Shown here in pieces: positions 32,416 to 38,898 of a stretch of 64,000 bases of DNA (positions within the stretch are counted from its first letter, which is position 1; each line of letters begins with the position of its first letter). The notes under the pieces are model-generated. The model ran no database searches. It worked only from the letters and a program-made list of their open reading frames with translations, and was not told the origin of the DNA. The stretch covers positions 1 to 64,000 of the IMG/VR virus record IMGVR_UViG_3300036817_000261; one strand, given 5' to 3'. The translations under genes were made by a program, and so were the position numbers. The DNA comes from a virus.

Positions 32416-32612
32416 AAGTCAAGCAGCAGGCCAAAATGATGGAGGCGCTTCCAGGTTGCCGCTGGGGAAAACCCGAGTCGAAAGATTCGACGGACGATAG
32501 CCGAGGTCGCGAATTGACGCCGGAGGTTGCGCTTAAGAACGGGGCGTCGGCACACGCCCACTCCATCACCTTACTGCCGGAATGGAAGCCGAAGTATGAA
32601 CGAGCTCATTGA
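32412..32612 (+). CDS. small hypothetical protein
   Basis: 66 residues from GTG 32412, coupled by GTGA to the upstream stop. Polar, partly basic, with no clear fold. It overlaps the next gene by 17 bases. Confidence 0.45.
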   Translation: MKVKQQAKMMEALPGCRWGKPESKDSTDDSRGRELTPEVALKNGASAHAHSITLLPEWKPKYERAH

Positions 32613-32826
32613 ATTTTTCTGTCCTGCCTGCGACCACCGGATCGTCATAGAACCAAACCCCTGGGAACTTTTCGAACCGGCCCAGTTGAACATGCTGATC
32701 TGGGACATGGAACAAGGCGGCCACGGGGAACACCCCATGTGCGAGGATGCCAGGGAGGCCTTAGTCGAAATGGAGGCTAGGAAAGACCGAGGTTGTGCAG
32801 GCTCCCCTGGCCCATCGAGCCGGTGA
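32596..32826 (+). CDS. zinc-ribbon-like small protein
   Basis: 76 residues from ATG 32596. FFCPACDHRIVIEPNPWELF carries one CxxC and a later Cys, with an Asp/Glu-rich end. Function unknown. The 3' end overlaps a convergent leftward gene by about 50 bases. Confidence 0.55.
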   Translation: MNELIEFFCPACDHRIVIEPNPWELFEPAQLNMLIWDMEQGGHGEHPMCEDAREALVEMEARKDRGCAGSPGPSSR

Positions 32827-33097
32827 CTGTGTCGGGCGAGGCGGCATCGCAAACTCCGCTGGTGATCGTGTAGCCGTAGGGCCCGCTGGTTGAGGGGAAG
32901 CTCATAGCCCGCAGGTTGTACGGTGGCACTCCCACCTTCTGGGTCCAGGCCGATGGCATCGGCTTAACCGGCTCGCCGCCGGGGCCCCGCACGTAGCGGG
33001 GATAGGGACTGGAAGGCCGGAAATGGACTAGCTGCACATTTGTATTCGGAGCTGGACGAAACGAGCCGAATACCGGTATTATGTTCGTTTGTGGCAT
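32777..33097 (-). CDS. Pro-rich hypothetical protein
   Basis: 106 residues from ATG 33097 (MPQTNIIPVFGSFRPAP). Rich in Pro, Tyr, Ser and Gly, like the small tail-associated proteins at 41.1-41.6 kb. The C-terminus ends in GSMGQGSLHN. The start overlaps the start of the divergent nuclease-like gene, so both must share one promoter region of a few bases, or one start lies elsewhere. Confidence 0.5.
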   Translation of the reverse strand: MPQTNIIPVFGSFRPAPNTNVQLVHFRPSSPYPRYVRGPGGEPVKPMPSAWTQKVGVPPYNLRAMSFPSTSGPYGYTITSGVCDAASPDTVTGSMGQGSLHNLGLS

Positions 33098-33534
33098 ATC
33101 AGAGAAAGATCTACGAGCCGAAATTGTGCTTAGGCTGCGGCAAGGAGTTTCAGCCGCGTAAAAACTACCACATTTATTGTTCACAGAAATGCGCGGAGCC
33201 AACTTACCGGCCAGACCGTTATCATTTTGAGAAATCCATCCCCAGCGGGACGGTGGGTGCCATTGGTGAGCTTTACGTGAGTCTCTGGCTCATGCGTAAT
33301 GGCTGGGACGTCTATCGAGCACTGAGTCCAGCTGCCAGCTGTGACATTGCGGCGATCAAAGAAAATCGCTTATATCGATTCGAGGTCCGCACAGGCTACC
33401 GCAATCGTGCCGGACAGGTGTGCTATCCCAAAAAATCTATACGAGCCGAAAACGTTGCGGTCGTCATCTACCCAGAACCAGAGCTTGTTTTCCTGCCGGA
33501 AACACCTCTGCCAGCAAAGATGCTTGAGAATTAA
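33091..33534 (+). CDS. PD-(D/E)XK-like endonuclease with a zinc-finger N-terminus
   Basis: 147 residues from GTG 33091; a TTG at 33040 is another option. The zinc-finger-like N-terminus (LCLGCGKEFQPRKNYHIYCS) is followed by GAIGELYVSLWLMRNGWDVY and SCDIAAI and RFEVRTGYRN, which together fit a PD-(D/E)XK nuclease core (Asp, then Glu-x-Arg/Lys). Resolvase-like or homing-like; the exact class is unclear. A perfect TATTAT lies 9 bases before the GTG, so the message might be nearly leaderless. Confidence 0.65.
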   Translation: MAYQRKIYEPKLCLGCGKEFQPRKNYHIYCSQKCAEPTYRPDRYHFEKSIPSGTVGAIGELYVSLWLMRNGWDVYRALSPAASCDIAAIKENRLYRFEVRTGYRNRAGQVCYPKKSIRAENVAVVIYPEPELVFLPETPLPAKMLEN

Positions 33535-33706
33535 TGAATCTTCGATTCTGGTCGACGCACATGAGGGCTCCTGGGGCATTGTAGGGGCTTGGCCAAGTCG
33601 TCTGAAAGGGAGCCGGTTTGCACGGCACAGGTTTCCAGCCACTGAACTTCGAGCACCCCGAATAGGGAGATTGGAAGAGGACCGACTGGACAAAGGGCCT
33701 GTTCAT
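33464..33706 (-). CDS. hypothetical protein overlapping a convergent gene
   Basis: 80 residues (MNRPFVQSVLFQSPYSG), rich in Pro, Phe, Ser and Tyr. The ATG overlaps the upstream gene's stop by ATGA, which supports it. The 3' third lies under the nuclease gene on the other strand. Function unknown. Confidence 0.4.
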   Translation of the reverse strand: MNRPFVQSVLFQSPYSGCSKFSGWKPVPCKPAPFQTTWPSPYNAPGALMCVDQNRRFINSQASLLAEVFPAGKQALVLGR

Positions 33707-34125
33707 AGCGTGAACCCGGCGATGGATGCTGCGCCACTGGCAGCAGCGGCGATCCCGCCCCAACCGGTCGCTTTAAACTTGGTCCGGTGCGGCAGGAACT
33801 TGATCAGGCGCTTCTGGACGGCGTGCTGGTTGCAGATCTCGATGGCATCGTGACGCTTCTTCTCTCCCGGCCAGCGGTTAATCTGCAGCCAGCCATCATG
33901 CCAGTCATAGAAAAAGCAGCGCCAATAGCGAAAGGTCGAGCCGATTGCCGCTCGTTCAATCCGATAGGACTCCCCGCATTCGTCGCCCTGGAAATCCAGC
34001 TCGATGCCGTCAGCCTGCGCGGCGGCATTGGCTAGCAGATTGCTGTAGTTGGCCTGCGCCTGCATGAGGGCATTGGCGTCGACCGGCGCTTGCGCCTGGG
34101 CATTGGCAAAGTTGTACTCATTCAT
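33703..34125 (-). CDS. hypothetical protein
   Basis: 140 residues from ATG 34123-34125 (MNEYNFANAQAQAPVDANAL). The N-terminus is Ala/Gln-rich helix. A Trp-rich middle (YRIERAAIGSTFRYWRCFFY then DWHDGWLQINRWPGE) is followed by a basic region and a small Ala/Gly hydrophobic end. The start overlaps the upstream stop by 8 bases (ATGAATGA). Function unknown. Confidence 0.6.
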   Translation of the reverse strand: MNEYNFANAQAQAPVDANALMQAQANYSNLLANAAAQADGIELDFQGDECGESYRIERAAIGSTFRYWRCFFYDWHDGWLQINRWPGEKKRHDAIEICNQHAVQKRLIKFLPHRTKFKATGWGGIAAAASGAASIAGFTL

Positions 34126-34336
34126 AGCCCACGATCTCCTTGCACTTCCAGCAGATGACGGCGCAGTAGGGCTGCTCATAGAACTCGATCCAGGGAAAGG
34201 TTTTCTTTAATCGCATCCCGCACGCGCCTCGCTGCACTTGGCCGCGCAGAAACGGATCGAAAGGTTCAGCGCCGCACTTGGGGCAGCGCCGGAAAGGAGG
34301 AAGAGTCCCCTCAAGGAGCTTGGATTCGATGGGCAT
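34118..34336 (-). CDS. zinc-ribbon protein
   Basis: 72 residues: RCPKCGAEPFDPFL, then a third Cys (ACGMRLKK), and VICWKCKEIVGYE form a four-Cys ribbon. Its leader holds a TTGAC element at 34465-34470 and a strong hairpin. Function unknown. Confidence 0.65.
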   Translation of the reverse strand: MPIESKLLEGTLPPFRRCPKCGAEPFDPFLRGQVQRGACGMRLKKTFPWIEFYEQPYCAVICWKCKEIVGYE

Positions 34337-34425
34337 CTTTCTCTTGGCTTACGCCAAAGCCCTGTGCTATTCAAGAGCTGAAAGAGCGAGGTCCTTAAAA
34401 CGAACTCGTGAAAACCGATCAGACA

Positions 34426-34463
34426 GAGGCTCGGAGCTGAGTGGCTTCGAGCCTCTTGTTTTA
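34426..34463 (+). terminator. terminator-like hairpin overlapping a TTGAC site
   Basis: GAGGCTCG/CGAGCCTC (8 bp) followed by TTGTTTTA rightward. Read leftward, TTGACAAT lies right behind it (34470-34463), as in the operon-start elements. It may therefore act as attenuator or operator for the leftward zinc-ribbon gene. Confidence 0.5.
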
Positions 34464-34538
34464 TTGTCAAGTAGTTATTTCTTCCGAGGGAGACAGTGCT
34501 GTTCTCCCAGGGCAACTTGGAAAACTAACATTTCCATT

Positions 34539-34553
34539 ATGGTAAATTACCAT
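34539..34553. promoter_or_regulatory. perfect 15-bp palindrome abutting a start codon
   Basis: ATGGTAA-A-TTACCAT ends one base before the ATG at 34554. Likely an operator, or a ribosome-site block, for that gene. Confidence 0.5.
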
Positions 34554-34781
34554 ATGACAACGTTAGAAAAACCTATCACTCGCAAGACCCGGCGTAACTT
34601 CATGCACTACCGGCGTCCGCTCATCGTGACGTTAACTCCGGGTGATTTGTTAACTATCCGAGAACATCGCTGCAAACGGTTAGTTTACATTGACCTGCAC
34701 GCTCTCTATGTCGAGGCCCTGCGCAGAACTATCGCCGCCGAGAAACGTGATAAGAAAAAGCAGAGGAGACGAAAAAGTTAG
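34554..34781 (+). CDS. small basic hypothetical protein
   Basis: 75 residues (MTTLEKPITRKTRRNF). Beta-rich front (MHYRRPLIVTLTPGDLLTIR) and a basic helical tail with Lys/Arg. Possibly DNA-binding, perhaps autoregulated through the palindrome at its start. It is alone on this strand; a hairpin follows its stop. No family recognised. Confidence 0.6.
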   Translation: MTTLEKPITRKTRRNFMHYRRPLIVTLTPGDLLTIREHRCKRLVYIDLHALYVEALRRTIAAEKRDKKKQRRRKS

Positions 34782-34805
34782 GGCCCCGTTTCAGCGGAGC
34801 CCTAA
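34778..34805 (+). terminator. hairpin spanning the stop codon
   Basis: TTAGGGC/GCCCTAA with an extra CCG/CGG inside; no T run. It overlaps the stop of the small basic gene and may end its transcript. Confidence 0.4.
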
Positions 34806-34872
34806 CCATGTGCTCAAATGCTATGCCAGACAAAGAAGCTAACTCGACCTCTAAGCCTCGGGCATCCAACTG

Positions 34873-35238
34873 TCAAGAGGTTGCTGGTGCAGTTGAGGGC
34901 GGAGCCGACGCTGGCGGGGTCGTGGCCGGAGGCGGATTAGCCGCCAGCGCATTTGTGATGGCTTGCTGGGCGCTTGCCAAGAGTGTCGGGTTGGGGGCGA
35001 GCTGGCTTTGGAGTTGGGCAATCGTCGCGTTGGCGGCGGTCACAGCGGCTTGATCAGTGGTCTCTGCCTTGAGGGCAGCGTTGATAGCATCGATTAAGGC
35101 TTGGACAACAGAATCATCAATAGTCATTTGGTCTAGTTTCCGGTTGATGGCTTTTAGCTCGTTGTGGATGGACTGCAATTGCTCAAACACAGCATCCACT
35201 CTGTGATTGAGGGCATTTAAAGTGAACTGTTCGCTCAC
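34873..35238 (-). CDS. coiled-coil hypothetical protein
   Basis: 121 residues: an N-terminal coiled coil (VDAVFEQLQSIHNELKAINR, then KLDQMTIDD), a helical Ala-rich middle, and a Pro/Ala/Ser/Thr-rich tail. It ends the tail/lysis leftward block and is coupled to the 76-residue gene by ATGA. It could be virion-associated or a lysis accessory; unproven. Confidence 0.65.
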   Translation of the reverse strand: MSEQFTLNALNHRVDAVFEQLQSIHNELKAINRKLDQMTIDDSVVQALIDAINAALKAETTDQAAVTAANATIAQLQSQLAPNPTLLASAQQAITNALAANPPPATTPPASAPPSTAPATS

Positions 35239-35465
35239 GATTTTGGCGGTTTGGAAGGGGCGGCCGTGCCCTGCGGCGGCACAAAGGTCAGGCCTTTAAT
35301 GATGCCGTCCAGTATGGTCTTAGCGCCGGTCGTCGCGTCCGTCGCGATAGTAACAGCGGGACCAATAGTTGGGATCAGGCCGGTGACCGCGCCTGCGGTT
35401 TGTTCAAACTTTTGAATAGAGGCCAGCACGTTATCTGCGTCTTGGAGTAATTGGGCGAATGTCAT
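35235..35465 (-). CDS. small hydrophobic protein, lysis-module candidate
   Basis: 76 residues. An N-terminal helix is followed by a mildly hydrophobic segment (AGAVTGLIPTIGPAVTIATD) that could enter a membrane, then a Pro-rich tail. It sits between a spanin-like gene and a coiled-coil gene. Holin-like behaviour is possible, but the hydrophobic stretch is weak. Confidence 0.55.
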   Translation of the reverse strand: MTFAQLLQDADNVLASIQKFEQTAGAVTGLIPTIGPAVTIATDATTGAKTILDGIIKGLTFVPPQGTAAPSKPPKS

Positions 35466-35977
35466 TTTATCTTCTTCTTGTGTCTGTTTGGGGTTGGAGT
35501 CGGAGCGGCTCCGAAAATGGAAGTAGTGATCCGCTCCAGTAACGGTTTAGGTTTTAGCACCGGAATAGCGGCTTTGACAGTCTGACGTGTGTGAAGCGCA
35601 CTCTGCTCGGCATTCTGCGCCGCAGCGTGCGCACTGACTGCGCTGGCTTGGGTCGAGCGTACAGCATCAAGGATCTGCACGGTTTGATTGCCGACTTCGG
35701 TCTTAACGTCATTCATGGTCGCCAGGGCCTTGTCTTGAAACTCGCGATTAGACTGGCGGGCTTGATGCGCTGCAAAGAACTCCAGTTCGCGGGCTAACCT
35801 TTCTTCGCCGAGGGCTCCTTCCAAATATTGGATCTCGGTCGCCTGCTGTTTAAGCAAATGCTCCATCCCGCTTCTAGTGGACTCCAGCTTTTCGCTAGTG
35901 AAGTAATATCCAAGCCAGACTGCTGCCACCACCACCACCAGAAACACAGTCGATAGTGCACGGCCACTGAGCCGCAT
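35462..35977 (-). CDS. spanin-like membrane-anchored coiled-coil protein
   Basis: 171 residues from ATG 35977, with AGAAGG about 10 bases upstream. One N-terminal membrane helix (residues 6-25, STVFLVVVVAAVWLGYYF), then a long periplasmic-type coiled coil (about 35-140) and a Pro/basic tail. This is the topology of an i-spanin (Rz-like), which links inner to outer membrane at lysis. Lengths and context (endolysin on the same strand) agree, but no Rz1-like lipoprotein is evident. Confidence 0.6.
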   Translation of the reverse strand: MRLSGRALSTVFLVVVVAAVWLGYYFTSEKLESTRSGMEHLLKQQATEIQYLEGALGEERLARELEFFAAHQARQSNREFQDKALATMNDVKTEVGNQTVQILDAVRSTQASAVSAHAAAQNAEQSALHTRQTVKAAIPVLKPKPLLERITTSIFGAAPTPTPNRHKKKIK

Positions 35978-36008
35978 TCTCGGTTTACCTTCTCTGCCCA
36001 ATTTTTCG

Positions 36009-36173
36009 CTAGTGGTAACCCCGTGCGAAAAGAGCCATGACGATAACGAATGCAACAACGAAGAGGACCATACCGAAGGTGTTGTCGTCATGGGCGTAAG
36101 CTCGCTCGATTTCACTAAAGGTATCGGTTAGTTGTGTCTCGTTTACCCCTACCCAGTGATTTACAGGAGTCAC
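36009..36173 (-). CDS. small membrane protein (54 aa)
   Basis: Starts at GTG 36173, which overlaps the 281-residue gene's stop as GTGA. A polar N-terminus is followed by one strong membrane helix at residues 32-49 (FGMVLFVVAFVIVMALF). Holin or antiholin candidate; the single helix would fit a class III holin, or simply a small membrane anchor. The next gene starts 32 bases later. Confidence 0.55.
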   Translation of the reverse strand: MTPVNHWVGVNETQLTDTFSEIERAYAHDDNTFGMVLFVVAFVIVMALFARGYH

Positions 36174-37015
36174 TTATGATCATCGCCACTCGGGTGCTGA
36201 CTAACATTAGGTTGAAAAAATGGAGCACCGGGAAATTCCGGCATGTGTGCTCCCAGGTCATGCAAGGAATTCCACATCATACCGTTAGTTCGCTGCTGGT
36301 CGCTAAACTGGACATTGCGTACCTGTCCGTCCGCGTTGAATTGGGTTTCGACTTCGGTAAATTTTTGGTCAGTCCATGAGCTGATGCCGCGCACCTCTTT
36401 TGCTAGATCCGATACGGCTGCCTCCAGATGGGCCAGCTGAATCTTTTGATCGGCCCGGTCCTGAATCGAAGTCGAGTTCTGCTGGGTCACTTGCGCCTTG
36501 AACTCTGGGTAACCAGTAATCGCAGTGGCGATTGTCGAAATCGCATTCGAGTTCTGATTAACTTCGCTTTGTAGTTTGGAGCTGACCTCGTTGATCCTGT
36601 TCTGCGTCTCACTGCGCTGAGCTGTGTTCTCAGAGGTGATTAATTGCCGGGTGGCTTCTGCGGCCTGATTATTAAACCACGTAAAAACGACGAACAATGT
36701 GCCGCATACTGCCGATACGCTAACGATGTTGTATTTGCGGTTCCCCTCAAGACTTTCAATTTTTGTCTTGGCTTCGCGTTGCTGGTCCTTGATGCCCTCG
36801 AGCTTGTCGCGTTGCTGATCCTTGATGCCCTCGAGTCTATCGGCAATGAGTTTTTCAGTCCGGTCATCGCGGCCCTGGCTTGCTGTGCCTTGGTTGCGCA
36901 CCAGCTCGTTGAGCATGGACTCAATCCGGTCACTCTTATCCTCGCTGGATTTAAGCCGCGCCTCGATCCCGGCCATCCGGTTAACCAGCTCTATAACGGT
37001 AGACTCTTCTGGCAT
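36170..37015 (-). CDS. membrane-anchored coiled-coil protein
   Basis: 281 residues. An N-terminal coiled coil (1-90) contains an internal repeat of LEGIKDQQR, twice. A single membrane segment lies near 97-115 (SVSAVCGTLFVVFTWF), then a second long coiled coil and a disordered C-terminus. It may be a virion or membrane protein acting at infection or lysis. It is placed in the lysis-like cluster only by position. Confidence 0.6.
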   Translation of the reverse strand: MPEESTVIELVNRMAGIEARLKSSEDKSDRIESMLNELVRNQGTASQGRDDRTEKLIADRLEGIKDQQRDKLEGIKDQQREAKTKIESLEGNRKYNIVSVSAVCGTLFVVFTWFNNQAAEATRQLITSENTAQRSETQNRINEVSSKLQSEVNQNSNAISTIATAITGYPEFKAQVTQQNSTSIQDRADQKIQLAHLEAAVSDLAKEVRGISSWTDQKFTEVETQFNADGQVRNVQFSDQQRTNGMMWNSLHDLGAHMPEFPGAPFFQPNVSQHPSGDDHK

Positions 37016-37028
37016 CCGTGCCTTAGGT

Positions 37029-37265
37029 TTATCCAGACTGAGGCAAAGGCCAAGTTTGCTGCGCGCTAAAGATGTCGGTCAGATAAACCGGCGGCGGCAG
37101 GAAAGCCTCAGTCTGCGACCCCGGCGGATAGATCGATGCGTAAGGCGGCATCACGAAGGGACCTTCCTCCGGGTTGATGATGGCCCCCTTAATCGCCTGA
37201 ACTTGGTTCTGGCCGCAGTAAGGCTTTACTGGGTTCCGGCCAGTGTAAGGATCTGGGGGGTTCAG
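37029..37265 (-). CDS. proline-rich tail-associated protein with an unusual start or frameshift
   Basis: The frame holds DPYTGRNPVKPYCGQNQ and PEEGPFVMPPYASIYPPG, resembling the PYNGQNQ-type motif in the fibre gene at 37443-38891 and the small gene at 41309. Yet no ATG, GTG or TTG precedes that part. Either a CTG at 37265 starts it, or a -1 frameshift joins it to the 56-residue gene upstream at G AAA AAG (near 37270), or only the C-terminal 41 residues are made from GTG 37154, which has a strong GGAGGAAGG before it. Confidence 0.5.
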   Translation of the reverse strand: MNPPDPYTGRNPVKPYCGQNQVQAIKGAIINPEEGPFVMPPYASIYPPGSQTEAFLPPPVYLTDIFSAQQTWPLPQSG

Positions 37266-37432
37266 AACTTTTTCAAGGTCTTGGCGAGTCGCGCCCGCTC
37301 CCCGACCTTGCCTCCCTTCGCGGCAGCTTTATCTAATTTCTTAGCTGGTATCTTCTGTCCTTTTGGAACTCCCAGATCCTTGTGTAAGGCCCCAGGCTTC
37401 TTGATTGCACCTTTGATCCAATTCTTTGCCAT
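37262..37432 (-). CDS. small basic phage protein, MAKNWIKGAIKKPGALH type
   Basis: 56 residues. MAKNWIKGAIKKPGALHKDL, then KIPAKKLDKAAAKGGK and RARLAKTLKKF belong to a small, common tailed-phage family (MxxNWIxxAIKKPGALxxxLG), usually found by head or tail genes. Function unknown. It ends KTLKKF-stop with a G AAA AAG site a few bases before the stop; see the frameshift finding. Confidence 0.75.
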   Translation of the reverse strand: MAKNWIKGAIKKPGALHKDLGVPKGQKIPAKKLDKAAAKGGKVGERARLAKTLKKF

Positions 37433-37442
37433 AACAATGCTC

Positions 37443-38891
37443 CTATTTCGTTGGTGAATAAATCGAGGGTTGTGCGTCCAGAGCCACGGCTAGAGGCACC
37501 GCATAGACGTTGCCGGTGTCGTTGTCCAGAATGATCAGGTTGTTGCCCTGGATGTATATCCTGACCTGGGCCGGTGGCGGCCCTGGCGTGACCACTATGG
37601 GGTTCCCGACACCGATTGTGCCTTGGCCTACTGGCCCATAGCCAGGACCGCTGTAGCGGTCGCCTACGGTGTTCAGAGCCGGATCCGAAGGACGGGGCCC
37701 CAGCTCCATTGGAGGCGCTGGGCCTACTGCGGTGATGAGGCCGGTCTGGTTCTGGCCGTTGTAAGGCGGGAAAGGCACATTCCCAGGGCCGAATTCCCGA
37801 ACCGGCACTGTGGGTGGTCCCGCTGGAAAGCTGATCGGTAAAAAGGGAGGGTTCCCGCCAACTGGGCCGGGCGGCGGCGGCGTAGGCGATTGGATGGTTA
37901 CATTGGCGACTCCAGCGAAGGACATGTTCCCGCTGAGTGATAGGTTGATTGGGTTACCTATCTGGGCGACACCGCTCATCCCCATCGACCCTTGGAGGGT
38001 TAAGGGCATGCCAACTTGTGGCGAGGCCAGCCCGGTCATGGCCATGGCACCCGTTAACTGAACTCCTGTTTGCCAAACAGCCTGTCCGGCGAGACCCATC
38101 GAGCCGGTCAAGACGGGACCCAGCAAGAAGCTCAGCGCGGCCACCCCCGTAAGCAGCGAAGCACCCGTCAGGTCGGTTTCAACACTCAGGGTCAAGGACA
38201 AGGCCCCTGTCATCCCCATGGAGCCAGAGACCGTGGGAGTTATGCTGCCGCCTCCTGAAGATCCCTGTAATCCGACAATCGCAGAACCGAAAACCCCGCT
38301 AGTTGAGGTGAAAACGCAAGCCACGCCACTTTGCGGAGATGCGACAATCTCGTAGGAGAATCCGCTATGGTTTGTCGGTGTGAATAAAAAATTAGCGTTA
38401 AAGGGAGCCGCTGCGGCAGTGCAGGAGCCTGCGGGACTGCAACCAACGATGATAATATCGTTAGATCCTGCGGTCGTAATGCTGGGCGTTGTCGGGTTGG
38501 TTGTAGCGCTGCCACTGTTGCCAGCAGGCGTTCCGTCAAGAGTGACGCTTACCGGCATACCAGAGAGTTCCATCACGACGACGTCTTGCCCTCCAGTCGG
38601 CGTACCGCTAAGGCTCACCGTAACGGTAGGCGTTGTGCCACCTAGAATATTAGGAGCAGCCCAAATTTCGACGTGCCCATAGCTAGCAGTCCCAGGCTGA
38701 GCGATAATTTTCGAAAAAGTGCCTGCGCCAGTCGAAAGCGTGATTCCAGTAACCGTGAGAGGCGAAGCGCCAAAGCAGAAAGATATAACTACGAGAGTGT
38801 TCCCGTTGGTGGTCGTTCCAATCGCGCCGGTTACAGTATTGCCTGCAATCGTGTGGATATCTGCAACTGCCTGAGCTAGAGCAATAGCCAT
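37443..38891 (-). CDS. repetitive tail fibre / adhesin protein
   Basis: 482 residues. An N-terminal beta-sandwich-like part (about 1-200, Ig-like pattern) is followed by at least five short repeats near 215-335 of the form (L)xGSMGMxGxA: SGSMGMTGALSL, LTGSMGLAGQAV, LTGAMAMTGLAS, LQGSMGMSGVAQ, LSGNMSFAGVAN. A Pro/Gly region (FPPYNGQNQTG, then MELGPRPSD) and a short C-terminal beta domain follow. The same GSMxFSGLA unit ends the next gene, so the two probably share a structural or assembly module. A host-binding role is inferred from repeat type and context. Confidence 0.7.
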   Translation of the reverse strand: MAIALAQAVADIHTIAGNTVTGAIGTTTNGNTLVVISFCFGASPLTVTGITLSTGAGTFSKIIAQPGTASYGHVEIWAAPNILGGTTPTVTVSLSGTPTGGQDVVVMELSGMPVSVTLDGTPAGNSGSATTNPTTPSITTAGSNDIIIVGCSPAGSCTAAAAPFNANFLFTPTNHSGFSYEIVASPQSGVACVFTSTSGVFGSAIVGLQGSSGGGSITPTVSGSMGMTGALSLTLSVETDLTGASLLTGVAALSFLLGPVLTGSMGLAGQAVWQTGVQLTGAMAMTGLASPQVGMPLTLQGSMGMSGVAQIGNPINLSLSGNMSFAGVANVTIQSPTPPPPGPVGGNPPFLPISFPAGPPTVPVREFGPGNVPFPPYNGQNQTGLITAVGPAPPMELGPRPSDPALNTVGDRYSGPGYGPVGQGTIGVGNPIVVTPGPPPAQVRIYIQGNNLIILDNDTGNVYAVPLAVALDAQPSIYSPTK

Positions 38892-38898
38892 AATATTC

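Noticed and set aside
33575-33665. tRNA-like sequence GGGGCTTGGCCAAG with a TTCGAGC
   Set aside because: No T stem and an imperfect acceptor; the stretch is better explained as part of the coupled leftward gene.
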